From positions 4,193,001-4,257,000 of the forward strand of contig NZ_CP034448.1 in the NCBI RefSeq assembly GCF_003952465.1: a DNA stretch of 64,000 nt. The letters are read 5' to 3'. Of this stretch, positions 51,461 through 59,946 are shown piece by piece. The stretch comes from Mesorhizobium sp. M1B.F.Ca.ET.045.04.1.1 (GTDB lineage: Bacteria; Pseudomonadota; Alphaproteobacteria; Rhizobiales; Rhizobiaceae). The notes below the pieces were generated by a model, which saw only the letters and a list, made by a program, of their open reading frames with translations, searched no databases and was not told the origin of the DNA. Numbering within the stretch: position 1 is the first letter of the stretch; the number at the start of each line of letters is the position of its first letter. A program made the position numbers and the translations under genes.

Positions 51461-52446
51461 CCGGCGATCGAAATGGTCAAGTAGATGATGAGAGCCGAAA
51501 GGACGCCGAACAGACCGATCAGCAGCCAGTCGGCGACCCGATAGAGTTTCAACGCCTGTCTTATGTCGGTGCTCTCGGCCTCACGGCGGCCGCCTTCGCC
51601 CATGAAGGCGTCCTCGACGATCTCGCCGCCATAGCTACGGGGCCCCGCCAGGGACAGGCCCAGCGCGCCGGCCATCGCGGCTTCCGGCCAGCCGGCATTG
51701 GGCGAGCGGTGTTTCCTGGCGTCGCGCCGCATCACCTGCCAGGCATTGCGAGGATCGGCGCCTTTGACCAGGAATGCCGCGAGCACGATCAGCAGGCCGG
51801 TAAGGCGCGATGCCGGCAGGTTGATCCTGTCATCGAACAGCGCCGCGGCACGGCCGAAAGCCTCGTGTTTCGGCGTGCGGTGGCCGATCATCGAATCGGC
51901 GGTGTTGGCGGCTTTGTAGGCGGCGCCTCCCGCCAGCCCGCCGACGCCGGTCCAGAGGGCAGGTGCTACGATGCCGTCGGAGAAATTCTCGGCCAGGCTT
52001 TCGATCGCGGCGCGGGCGACGCCCGCCTTGTCGAGTTTTTCGGGATCGCGGCCGACGATGCGCGAAACGGCGATGCGGCCAAGCGTCAGGCCGCCGGTCT
52101 CCAGCGCATCGGCGACGTCCTCGACATGCTCGGCAAGGCTCTTCTGCGACAGCAGCGAGGAGCCGAGGATGGCCGCAACGATGAGGCCGGTCGGGAAGAT
52201 CAGCCAGAGCAGGACATGCAGCGTCAGTCCGATGAGGGCCGGCACCAACACTATGACCAGCAGCGCCTGGACGCCGCGGCGGCGACGCAATTCGTCGGAA
52301 TCGGTGGCGCGGTTGAGACTGCGATCGAGAAAGGATATCAGCCTGCCGATCCAGGTGACGGGATGGCCGATGGCGTTGAACAGCCAGTCCGGATAGCCAA
52401 GGGTACGTTCAACGGCAAGTGACAGGAAAGCGATCAGGATCGACAT
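51457..52446 (-). CDS. cobD: Adenosylcobinamide-phosphate synthase CobD (CbiB)
   Basis: Membrane protein that joins aminopropanol phosphate to adenosylcobyric acid; 329 residues with several hydrophobic spans. ERTLGYPDWLFNAIGHPVTW, ESLAENFSDGIVAPALWTGV and NTADSMIGHRTPKHEAFGRA are conserved CbiB segments. The gene uses the TAA at the end of repeat copy C as its stop. Its ATG shares the palindrome CATG with the cobC start on the other strand. Confidence 0.94.
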   Translation of the reverse strand: MSILIAFLSLAVERTLGYPDWLFNAIGHPVTWIGRLISFLDRSLNRATDSDELRRRRGVQALLVIVLVPALIGLTLHVLLWLIFPTGLIVAAILGSSLLSQKSLAEHVEDVADALETGGLTLGRIAVSRIVGRDPEKLDKAGVARAAIESLAENFSDGIVAPALWTGVGGLAGGAAYKAANTADSMIGHRTPKHEAFGRAAALFDDRINLPASRLTGLLIVLAAFLVKGADPRNAWQVMRRDARKHRSPNAGWPEAAMAGALGLSLAGPRSYGGEIVEDAFMGEGGRREAESTDIRQALKLYRVADWLLIGLFGVLSALIIYLTISIAG

Positions 52447-53500
52447 GAAGCTTCTTGATGGAGCGATTGCTGCGGTGGATCACGGCGGATCCCTTGGCCG
52501 GGCGAGCGCGCTCTTCCCCCACGCGCCACGGCCTTTCGTCGATCTTTCGACAGGTATCAATCCGCACTCCTACCCGCTTTTCGAATTGCCCGCCACCGCC
52601 CTGTCGCGATTGCCCGAATCCGAGCGACTGCGCGAATTGGCCGAAATTGCGGCCAGGACCTATGGCGCGCCGTCGGCGGCGCATGTCGCGGCTGCGCCCG
52701 GCACGCAGATCCTCCTGCCGCGCGTCGCCTCGCTGGTGAGGCCGGGCAAGGCGCTGGTGCTCGGCCCGACCTATGCAGAGCATGCCAGAGCTGCCGCAAT
52801 CGCGGGCCATGCGGCAGCGGAGGTGGACGATTTCGATGCCCTGGCGGATGCCGACCTTGCGGTGCTGGTCAATCCAAACAATCCGGATGGGCGAGTGGTC
52901 GAAAGGGATCGCCTGCTCGACCTTGCCGCGCAGCTTCGCGCCAAGGGCGGCCTGCTGGTCGTCGACGAAGCTTTCATGGATGTCGGGCCAACCGGGCAAA
53001 GTCTGGCTGGCCATGTCGGGCAGGGCGGCATCGTGGTGCTGCGCTCCTTCGGCAAGTTCTTCGGGCTCGCTGGCGTGAGGCTCGGTTTCGCGCTGGCCGA
53101 CCGACTGACGGTCGAGCGGCTGGATGCGCAGCTAGGGCCCTGGGCTGTCGCCGGTCCAGCGCTCGAATACGGTATCCGCGCGTTGGCGGACCCCAAGTGG
53201 CTTGGCGACATGCGACGACGCCTGGCAGGCGATGCCGAGCGTCTCGACGCGCTGCTCGCTCGATTCGATGTTCCGGTCGCTGGCGGCACCAGTCTGTTCC
53301 GCTTTTTGTCTTTCCCTGACGCTCCAACCCTGTTTGCGGCACTTGGCGAGCGTGGCGTGCTGGTCCGCCATTTTGCCGCGCGGCCCCATGTCTTGCGCAT
53401 CGGTCTGCCGGGCAGCGAGGAGGAATGGCAGCGCCTTGAAGGCGCGCTTGCAGCCTGGGCCTCGCGGCGCGACGATGTGGCGGAGGAGACCGCACCATGA
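52445..53500 (+). CDS. cobC: Threonine-phosphate decarboxylase CobC
   Basis: PLP enzyme of the aminotransferase fold that makes (R)-1-amino-2-propanol phosphate, the linker used by CobD; 351 residues. DLSTGINPHSYPLFELPATA, VLVNPNNPDGRVV, VVDEAFMDVGP and the PLP-lysine region RSFGKFFGLAGVRLGFA are present. Divergent from cobD, with start codons overlapping by 2 bp (CATG at 52444-52447). The next gene overlaps by 4 bp. Confidence 0.94.
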   Translation: MKLLDGAIAAVDHGGSLGRASALFPHAPRPFVDLSTGINPHSYPLFELPATALSRLPESERLRELAEIAARTYGAPSAAHVAAAPGTQILLPRVASLVRPGKALVLGPTYAEHARAAAIAGHAAAEVDDFDALADADLAVLVNPNNPDGRVVERDRLLDLAAQLRAKGGLLVVDEAFMDVGPTGQSLAGHVGQGGIVVLRSFGKFFGLAGVRLGFALADRLTVERLDAQLGPWAVAGPALEYGIRALADPKWLGDMRRRLAGDAERLDALLARFDVPVAGGTSLFRFLSFPDAPTLFAALGERGVLVRHFAARPHVLRIGLPGSEEEWQRLEGALAAWASRRDDVAEETAP

Positions 53501-54006
53501 TTCATGTCTGTTCGCTGTCGAAGGTGGGAGAGACGGTGGCGAGGACTGGCGCCGAACGGCTGCTGTCGCTGCTTGCCGCAGGCACCGAGGTGATCCGTCC
53601 GGCTTCCATCCTGGCTGAAAACCATCTGCATCTGGTCATGCACGATATCGCGATCGCCCAGGAAGGCATGACCATGCCGGGCGAGGAGCATGTGCGCGCG
53701 CTTCTCGACTTCGCCTATCGCTGGGATCGGGCAAAGCCGATGGTCGTGCACTGCTATGCCGGCATCAGCCGCTCGACCGCCTCGGCCTACATCATCGCGG
53801 CAGCACTGGCGCCCAAACGCGACGAGGCGGAACTGGCCAAGACGTTGCGCTTTCTCTCGCCGTCAGCGACGCCCAATCCGCGGCTGATCGCCGTCGCCGA
53901 CACTTTGCTCGGGCGCGACGGCCGCATGATCGCGGCGATCGAAGCGATCGGGCGCGGCGCGGATGCCTTCGAAGGGACGCCGTTCGAGCTCACTATTGAA
54001 AGTTGA
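53497..54006 (+). CDS. Tyrosine/dual-specificity phosphatase-like protein linked to cob genes
   Basis: 169 residues with the Cys-based phosphatase loop VVHCYAGISRSTASAYI (HCxxGxxRS) and a possible general-acid region (HDIAIAQEGMTMPG). Coupled to cobC by a 4-bp overlap. Its place in a cobalamin operon suggests a small-molecule phosphatase; alpha-ribazole phosphate is one candidate, but CobC-type ribazole phosphatases use a different fold, so this is conjecture. Confidence 0.8.
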   Translation: MIHVCSLSKVGETVARTGAERLLSLLAAGTEVIRPASILAENHLHLVMHDIAIAQEGMTMPGEEHVRALLDFAYRWDRAKPMVVHCYAGISRSTASAYIIAAALAPKRDEAELAKTLRFLSPSATPNPRLIAVADTLLGRDGRMIAAIEAIGRGADAFEGTPFELTIES

Positions 54007-54021
54007 GCTCGCGCTGTTCAG

Positions 54022-54819
54022 CTACGACAGCCAGTCGGCAAGCTTCGCCTTACGCACATCCCGGACGAGGTTGATAAAACCGTCGGCCTGATGCTCGGCC
54101 GTCAGCCGGCCCTTCTCGGCGGTCGCGATGCTGGCGTCGCCGACCACGCCGTTCGGATTGAGGTCGCTGGCGATCCAGGCGAAGGCATGCGTGCCGATGT
54201 GGCGCAGCAGGGCGAATTCCTTTTCGGCGCGGCCGACATTGGAGACGAAATTATCGGCCTTGCCCATGTCGACGAGATCCGGCCGGAAATGCAGCATCAG
54301 CGAGGTCTCGACGTCGCCGCCATGGATGCCATGACGGTCCTCCAGCTCGGTATACATGCCGGCCGGGCGGCCGAAGCGCTGCCAGCTGGTCTTCACCGCC
54401 AGCATTTTTGCACGCACGCGCAATTCGCGCGTGATGATGCCCATGATCTCCTCGTTGCCGCCATGCGAGTTGACGACGATCAGCTTCCTGACGCCGGCGC
54501 GGGCAATCGACAGGCCAAGCTCGGTCCAGGCATCGACCAGGGTGGTGGCCGGCAGGGTGAGCGTGCCCGGCGCGTGCAGGTGCTCGTTCGATTTGCCGAC
54601 GGCCTGGACCGGCAGGATACGGATGTCGAGGTCGTCGGGCAGGCGCGCGATCACAGTCTCCAGCATGCCCATCATGATCGAAGTGTCGGTCGAGACCGGA
54701 AGGTGGGGGCCATGCTGCTCGATCGCCGCCACCGGCAGAACGGCGATGGTCGCTTCCGCGTCGATCGAGGCGTATTCGGTCGCCCGGTAGTCGCCCCACC
54801 ATACACGTCTTGTCGTCAC
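54022..54819 (-). CDS. Creatininase-family amidohydrolase
   Basis: 265 residues. The metal and catalytic motifs VLPVAAIEQHGPHLPVSTDT, VNSHGGNEEIMGII and DRHGIHGGDVETSLMLHFRP (Glu, His and Asp ligands) match creatinine amidohydrolase and related formamide hydrolases such as those in pyrrolopyrimidine or F420/riboflavin pathways. The gene points away from the ABC-transporter operon but lies next to RidA and the deaminase locus, which suggests a nitrogen-compound substrate. Confidence 0.85.
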   Translation of the reverse strand: MTTRRVWWGDYRATEYASIDAEATIAVLPVAAIEQHGPHLPVSTDTSIMMGMLETVIARLPDDLDIRILPVQAVGKSNEHLHAPGTLTLPATTLVDAWTELGLSIARAGVRKLIVVNSHGGNEEIMGIITRELRVRAKMLAVKTSWQRFGRPAGMYTELEDRHGIHGGDVETSLMLHFRPDLVDMGKADNFVSNVGRAEKEFALLRHIGTHAFAWIASDLNPNGVVGDASIATAEKGRLTAEHQADGFINLVRDVRKAKLADWLS

Positions 54820-54880
54820 TTTCGTCTCCCGATTGACCTCATTGGGATGATCTAAAGCGCCTGGCGGTCGCGGGCAACCA

Positions 54881-55264
54881 TCAGCCGGCCGCGAGCACCT
54901 CCACCTCGACCTTGAATTCCGCGCGGGCGAAGCCGGAGACGATCATCAGCGTCGAGGCCGGCGCCGGATCGGAAAACAGCCGGTTGCGAACGTCCATATA
55001 GGCCTGCAGATGCGCACGATCGGTGACGAAGGCGTTGATGCGCACGACATCGTTCAACGTCAGCCCGGCTTCGCTGAGAATCGCGGCAATGTTCTTGAAG
55101 CACAGCTCCGTCTGCGCCCCGGCATCCTCGGGGACGGCGTCGTCCGGACCGATACCCAACTGGCCCGAACACAGGACAATGCGCTTTCCCGCTGGAATTT
55201 CGACGCCGTGGCTGTAGCGGGCAAAGGGCGGCTTGATCGATTGGGGGGCGAGGTATTTGAGCAT
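54881..55264 (-). CDS. RidA/YjgF family enamine/imine deaminase
   Basis: 127 residues. IPAGKRIVLCSGQLGIGPDD, TELCFKNIAAILSEAGLTLN and VVRINAFVTDRAHLQAYMDV fit the RidA trimer fold. The usual active-site arginine is seen in the VVRINAF strand. Members hydrolyse reactive enamines or act as aminoacrylate or carbamate hydrolases in nitrogen catabolism. The gene is divergent from the transporter operon. Confidence 0.88.
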   Translation of the reverse strand: MLKYLAPQSIKPPFARYSHGVEIPAGKRIVLCSGQLGIGPDDAVPEDAGAQTELCFKNIAAILSEAGLTLNDVVRINAFVTDRAHLQAYMDVRNRLFSDPAPASTLMIVSGFARAEFKVEVEVLAAG

Positions 55265-55439
55265 GGCATTCTCCTGTCTATAGGCAGACTAAGGCCGGAT
55301 TGACGAAACCTTCAAGATGCGGTGCATGCCACGCGGGCGATTGTGGACAGGCGTCCAAAAAATAGGCACGATGCCTCCCGTACAGCATGACCCGTCCGGT
55401 CTCGGCAATGACTGCCGCGCAAGCAGGCGGCCCAGGCGG

Positions 55440-55456
55440 TGGCATGTGTCTTGCTT
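55440..55456 (+). promoter_or_regulatory. Sigma-54 (RpoN) promoter before the ABC transporter operon
   Basis: TGGCATGTGTCTTGCTT matches the -24/-12 consensus TGGCAC-N5-TTGCW with GG and GC separated by exactly ten bases. The start of transcription would be near 55466, about 46 bases before the first ATG. This suggests nitrogen control. No clear NtrC-type enhancer site was found in the 247-bp gap. Confidence 0.72.
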
Positions 55457-55511
55457 CTTGAACAAATGGTGTCGAGCCCAGCGCGCAGCGCGCCGGAGCC
55501 AAGAGAGGGTG

Positions 55512-56522
55512 ATGTTTATGCACGGAAAAGAAAAGATCCTGGCGGGTGCGATCGCGCTGCTTGCGGCAGGCACGTTGGGTGCGGCGGCCAACGAGAAGGT
55601 CACCTTCGGCACCAACTGGCTGGCCGAGCCGGAACATGGCGGCTACTACCAGGCGATCGCCGACGGCACCTACGCCGCCTGCGGCCTCGACGTCACCATC
55701 ATGCAGGGCGGCCCGCAGGTCAGCGGCCGGCCGATGCTGCTTGCCGGCAAGATCGATTTCTACATGGGCGGCAACCTGCTCTCGGCCTTCGACGCCGTGC
55801 AGCAGGGCATTCCGATGCGCGTCGTGGCCGCCGACTTCCAGAAGGACCCGCAGGTCATCATGTCCCAGCCGGGGCAGGGGCTGGATAAGTGGGAGGATCT
55901 CAAGAACGCCGATCAGTACATCCTCGGCGACGAGGGCGCGCAGACCTTCTTCCAGTGGATGGTGACGGATCTCGGCTTCGACGCCGCCAAGCGTGTGCCC
56001 TACACCTTCAATCCGGCGCCCTTCATCGCCAACAAGAAGTCGATCCAGCAGGGCTATGTGACGTCGGAGCCCTTCGCCGTGCAGAAGCAGGGCGGTTTCA
56101 TGCCGAACCAGTTTCTGCTCGCTGACAATGGCTGGGATACTTACGCCACGACCATCGAAGTGATGCAGGACACGATCGACAAGCGGCCGGAGGTGGTGCA
56201 GTGCTTCGTCGATGGTTCGGCCAAGGGCTGGTACAACTATCTCTACGGCGACAACAAAGCCGCCAACGACATGATCAAGAAGGACAATCCGGACATGACG
56301 GATGAGCAGATCGCCTTCTCGATCGAGCAGCTGAAGAAGTTCGGCATTGTCGATTCCGGCGATTCGGAAAAGCTCGGCATCGGCGCCATGACCGAAGCGC
56401 GCATCCAGAGCTTCTACGACAAGATGGTCAAAGCCAAGGTCGCGCAGCCGGACATCGACATCAAGAAGGCCTATACGCTCGCCTTCATCAACAAGGGCGT
56501 CGGGCTGGAGCTGAAGAAGTAA
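55512..56522 (+). CDS. ABC transporter substrate-binding protein (NMT1/THI5-like)
   Basis: 336 residues with a Sec-type signal (KEKILAGAIALLAAGTLGAAA) and a periplasmic SsuA/THI5-like domain: FGTNWLAEPEHGGYYQAIAD, LLAGKIDFYMGGNLLSAFDA and NKKSIQQGYVTSEPFAVQK. Such proteins bind pyrimidines, taurine, nitrate or related small molecules. Start ATG at 55512 after GAGAGGG; a second ATG at 55518 is possible. It heads a three-gene importer operon followed by a deaminase. Confidence 0.9.
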   Translation: MFMHGKEKILAGAIALLAAGTLGAAANEKVTFGTNWLAEPEHGGYYQAIADGTYAACGLDVTIMQGGPQVSGRPMLLAGKIDFYMGGNLLSAFDAVQQGIPMRVVAADFQKDPQVIMSQPGQGLDKWEDLKNADQYILGDEGAQTFFQWMVTDLGFDAAKRVPYTFNPAPFIANKKSIQQGYVTSEPFAVQKQGGFMPNQFLLADNGWDTYATTIEVMQDTIDKRPEVVQCFVDGSAKGWYNYLYGDNKAANDMIKKDNPDMTDEQIAFSIEQLKKFGIVDSGDSEKLGIGAMTEARIQSFYDKMVKAKVAQPDIDIKKAYTLAFINKGVGLELKK

Positions 56523-56537
56523 GGCGGCCTGCCTGAC

Positions 56538-57356
56538 ATGATCCAGGAGAAAGTGGCACGGAAGCAGGCATCGGGCGAAAGCCCGATGCTGCTTTCGCTG
56601 CGAAATGTCGGCAAGATCTTTTCCAACGGCGTGACGGCGCTGAGCAAGGTCGACCTGGCGATCCGGGAAGGCGATTTCCTCAGCCTGCTCGGCCCGTCGG
56701 GCTGCGGCAAGTCGACGGCGCTCAGGCTGATCGCCGGCCTGTCGACGCCGACCTCCGGCCAGCTCGACTGGCGCGGCTCGATCGACCGGTCGAAGATCGG
56801 CTTCGTCTTCCAGGAGCCGACGCTGCTGCCATGGGCGAGCGTCTTCGACAATGTCTGGCTGCCGCTGAGGCTCAAAGGTGTGTCGCGCGCCAGGGCCGAG
56901 CCCGCCGTCATGGAGATGCTGTCGCGCGTCCACCTTACCGGCTTTGAGAACGCGGTGCCGCGCGAGCTTTCCGGCGGCATGAAGATGCGCGTCTCGATCG
57001 CGCGGGCCATGGTGACCAGGCCGCGCATCCTTTTGATGGACGAGCCCTTCGCGGCGCTCGACGAGATCACCCGCTTCAAGCTCAACAACGACCTTCTGGA
57101 GCTTTGGCAGGACGAGCGCTTCACCGTCGTCTTCGTCACGCACAGCGTCTTCGAAAGCGTGTTCCTGTCCAGCCGCGTCGTCGTCATGGCCGCGCGGCCG
57201 GGCCGGGTTTACGGCGAGCTTGCCATTGAAGCGCCTTATCCGCGCGACGAGGTATTCCGGACCTCGCCCGACTATGCCGCGCTTTGCCGGCAGGCCTCGG
57301 ACGTGCTGGTGAATGCCATCAACTCAACCGCCGGACCTCATCATGACGGCCACTGA
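56538..57356 (+). CDS. ABC transporter ATP-binding protein (SsuB/TauB type)
   Basis: 272 residues. Walker A LLGPSGCGKSTALRLIAGLS, Q-loop FVFQEPTLLPWASVFDNVWL, signature LSGGMKMRVSIARAMV and Walker B RILLMDEPFAALDE are intact. It energises import with the preceding binding protein and following permease. The stop overlaps the permease gene by 14 bp. Confidence 0.94.
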   Translation: MIQEKVARKQASGESPMLLSLRNVGKIFSNGVTALSKVDLAIREGDFLSLLGPSGCGKSTALRLIAGLSTPTSGQLDWRGSIDRSKIGFVFQEPTLLPWASVFDNVWLPLRLKGVSRARAEPAVMEMLSRVHLTGFENAVPRELSGGMKMRVSIARAMVTRPRILLMDEPFAALDEITRFKLNNDLLELWQDERFTVVFVTHSVFESVFLSSRVVVMAARPGRVYGELAIEAPYPRDEVFRTSPDYAALCRQASDVLVNAINSTAGPHHDGH

Positions 57357-58194
57357 AGACACCGCCCTCAAGCTCGATCCCGAAGAGGCGCGCCGCGTTC
57401 GCCAGGAGCGGCTGGAGCGGATCGGCAAATGGGTGCTGCCGCTTGCAATCATGGTGCTCGCGATCTGGCTGTGGGACCGCATCTGCGTCTGGAACGAGAT
57501 TCCGCAATACATCCTGCCGCGTCCCGGCGTGGTGCTGCAGACGTTGCATGACGATGCCGGCCTGTTGTCCTCGTCTCTGCTGGTGACGCTTCGGATTACC
57601 TTCCTCAGCCTGCTGCTTGCCGTCATCGGCGGCGTCGGGCTGGCGGTGCTGTTCGCGCAGTCGAAATGGGTGGAGATGTCGTTCTTCCCCTTCGCCATCG
57701 TGCTCCAGGTGACGCCGATCGTCGCGATCTTCCCGCTGATCAACATCTACATCAACAACCAGACGACGAAGCTTCTGCTTTGCGCCTGGATCGTCGCCTT
57801 CTTCCCGATCCTTTCCAACACAACGCTTGGGCTGAATTCCGTCGACCGCAATCTGCGCGATCTGTTCAAGCTCAACGGCGCGACACGCTGGCAGCAATTG
57901 CGCTATTTGCGCCTGCCGGCGGCCATGCCCTATTTCCTCGGCGGGTTGAAGATCGCCGGCGGCCTGTCGCTGATCGGCGCGGTCGTCGCCGAATTCGTCG
58001 CCGGCGCGCAGGGGCAATCGTCCGGGCTGGCGTCGCGCATCATCGAGGCCGGCTACCGGCTCAACGCGCCGAGGTTGTTCGCGGCGCTGATCCTGATCTC
58101 GCTCACCGGCATACTGATCTTCCTGGTGCTGTCACTGGTATCGCATCTTATCCTGCGCCGCTGGCACGAGAGCGCGCTGAAGCAGGAGCGGTAG
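57343..58194 (+). CDS. ABC transporter permease (SsuC/TauC type)
   Basis: 283 residues with six hydrophobic segments. The coupling-loop region is FKLNGATRWQQLRYLRLPAA, followed by GGLSLIGAVVAEFVAG, as in nitrate/taurine-type importers. I chose the ATG at 57343 (MTATEDTALKLD); the open frame begins ten codons earlier inside the ATPase gene. Confidence 0.92.
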   Translation: MTATEDTALKLDPEEARRVRQERLERIGKWVLPLAIMVLAIWLWDRICVWNEIPQYILPRPGVVLQTLHDDAGLLSSSLLVTLRITFLSLLLAVIGGVGLAVLFAQSKWVEMSFFPFAIVLQVTPIVAIFPLINIYINNQTTKLLLCAWIVAFFPILSNTTLGLNSVDRNLRDLFKLNGATRWQQLRYLRLPAAMPYFLGGLKIAGGLSLIGAVVAEFVAGAQGQSSGLASRIIEAGYRLNAPRLFAALILISLTGILIFLVLSLVSHLILRRWHESALKQER

Positions 58195-58240
58195 GGTGGG
58201 TGACGTGATTGAGAACAGTGAGGGGCTGCTTGGGCCAGAG

Positions 58241-58372
58241 ACACAGCGAACAGGCGTGCGGAGACATCGCGAACATTTTTGCACCGCCGCATTCTTCGGC
58301 GACCGTAACGGAATGGATCCTCGGGTCTGCGCGTCCGCTTCGCTCCCGCTCCGCCCGTGGATGACGAAGGAC
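58241..58372. repeat. Repeat family 4, copy 1
   Basis: Contains GGAGACATCGCGAAC, GGATCCTCGGGTCTGCGCG and TCCGCTTCGCTCCCGCTCCG. The same sequence recurs in reverse complement at 58460-58585. No gene is present in the whole 58195-58644 gap. Confidence 0.88.
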
Positions 58373-58459
58373 AAGAAAGCATATGCAAATCGCCAACGCT
58401 GGAGATTGGTAGGAACCCCGTTATCCCCGACGTTTGCGATTGGTGCCGGAATCCTTTCT

Positions 58460-58585
58460 CTTCGTCATCCTAGGGCGGAGCGGGAGCGAAGCGGACGCGC
58501 AGACCCTAGGATCCATGCCGTTCCCTTCGAGCTTAGCAGCGGTGCAAAACTGTTCGCGATGTCTCCGCACGGCCGTTCGCCGTTT
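58460..58585. repeat. Repeat family 4, copy 2 (inverted relative to copy 1)
   Basis: Contains CGGAGCGGGAGCGAAGCGGA, GCGCAGACCCTAGGATCC and GTTCGCGATGTCTCCGCAC. With copy 1 it makes a long interrupted palindrome (58241-58585) between the permease and the deaminase gene, which could separate or attenuate transcription. Confidence 0.88.
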
Positions 58586-58644
58586 CCCCGATCCCACCGA
58601 CCCCTTTGGGGAACGATGTTGCATAGGGCAGAGGGGGCTAGGCC

Positions 58645-59946
58645 TTGATACCAACCTCTGGTTCTTATCGTCTGGCTAACGTTCGGCTTCATCGATCGCT
58701 CACGCCGGGTCTTGCCGCTGCTTTCGACCCGGATGGGTTTGCGCTGGCCGACGTTACCGTTGCAAATGGCAAGATCGCCGACCTTGCTGCGCATGGCCAG
58801 GCAGTGGCACAACCCAGCGCGATCGATCTCTCCGGCCGCATAGTGCTGCCGTGCTTCGTCGACTGCCACACCCATATCGACAAGGGCCATATCTGGCCGC
58901 GAAAACCCAATCCGGACGGTACCTTCATGGGCGCGCTCAACGCCGCAGGCGCCGACCGCGCCGCGCGCTGGAGCGCGGAGGATGTCGCGCGGCGCATGGA
59001 TTTCTCACTGCGCTCAGCCTACGCGCACGGCACAAAGGCCTTGCGCACGCATCTCGACAGCGTGGCGCCGCAGGAGGAGATCTCCTGGCCGGTGTTCGAG
59101 ACGATGCGGGAAAAATGGCGCGGGCGCATCGAGCTGCAGGCCGCCTGCCTGCTCGGCATCGAAGGCGTGCGCGACAAGGCTTGGTTCGAACGGCTGGCAA
59201 AGCGTGTCGCCGCGGCCAAGGGCGTGCTCGGCGTCGTGGCCTATATGGTGCCCGACCTCGAGGAACTGCTCGACCGGGTTTTTGCGCAGGCGATCAAGCA
59301 CGGGCTCGACCTCGACTTCCATGCCGACGAGACCGAGGACATTGCGGCGATCTCCTTGAAGAAGATCGCCGAAGCATCGCTGTGGAACGGTTTTGACGGC
59401 AACATTCTGGTCGGCCATTGCTGTTCGCTCTCGCGCCAGCCGGATCTCGAGGTGCTCGACACGCTCGACAAGGTGGCGAAGGCGGGGCTCGCCGTGGTGT
59501 CGCTGCCGATGTGCAACCTCTATCTGCAGGACAGGCGCAATAACGGAACGACACCGCGCTGGCGCGGCGTGACGCTGCTGCACGAAATGAAAGCGCGCGG
59601 CATCAAGGTCTCTATCGCCTCCGACAACACGCGCGACCCGTTCTATGCCTATGGCGATCTCGATATGCTGGAGGTCTACCGCATGGCGACGCGCATCCTG
59701 CATTTCGACCACCCCGTCGGAGACTGGCCGCGAGCGGTGGCGGCGACGCCGGCCGAGGTGATGCGGCTGGAAGGCGTCGGCACTCTCGCCGCCGGCGGCA
59801 GTGCCGACTTCATCGTCTTCAAGGGGCGCAGCTGGACCGAATTGCTGTCGCGGCCCGAATCGAATCGCATCGTGGTGCGCGAGGGCATGGCGATTGAGCG
59901 TAAGCTGCCCGACTATGCCGAACTCGACGAATTGATGGTGGAATGA
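58645..59946 (+). CDS. Cytosine deaminase-like amidohydrolase
   Basis: 433 residues of the CodA-type metal-dependent amidohydrolase family. LPCFVDCHTHIDKGHIWPRK (HxH metal site), DFHADETEDIAAIS, LVGHCCSLS and SIASDNTRDPFYAYGDLDML are clear. Enzymes of this family deaminate cytosine, creatinine or related heterocycles; the substrate here is not known. There is no suitable ATG, and the TTG at 58645 is preceded by GAGGGGG about 8 bases away. The stop overlaps the next gene's ATG (ATGATG). Confidence 0.87.
   Translation: MIPTSGSYRLANVRLHRSLTPGLAAAFDPDGFALADVTVANGKIADLAAHGQAVAQPSAIDLSGRIVLPCFVDCHTHIDKGHIWPRKPNPDGTFMGALNAAGADRAARWSAEDVARRMDFSLRSAYAHGTKALRTHLDSVAPQEEISWPVFETMREKWRGRIELQAACLLGIEGVRDKAWFERLAKRVAAAKGVLGVVAYMVPDLEELLDRVFAQAIKHGLDLDFHADETEDIAAISLKKIAEASLWNGFDGNILVGHCCSLSRQPDLEVLDTLDKVAKAGLAVVSLPMCNLYLQDRRNNGTTPRWRGVTLLHEMKARGIKVSIASDNTRDPFYAYGDLDMLEVYRMATRILHFDHPVGDWPRAVAATPAEVMRLEGVGTLAAGGSADFIVFKGRSWTELLSRPESNRIVVREGMAIERKLPDYAELDELMVE

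Noticed and set aside
55386..55460. 24-codon ORF upstream of the binding-protein gene
   Set aside because: No ribosome site, and it runs across the predicted sigma-54 promoter.
55265..55511. TPP or purine riboswitch before the NMT1/THI5-like transporter
   Set aside because: No CTGAGA or ACCTGA-type thi-box and no purine-aptamer pattern; the visible signal is a sigma-54 promoter.
58196..58648. Plus-strand ORF of 150 codons between the permease and the deaminase
   Set aside because: It consists of the two inverted repeat copies; no independent coding signal.
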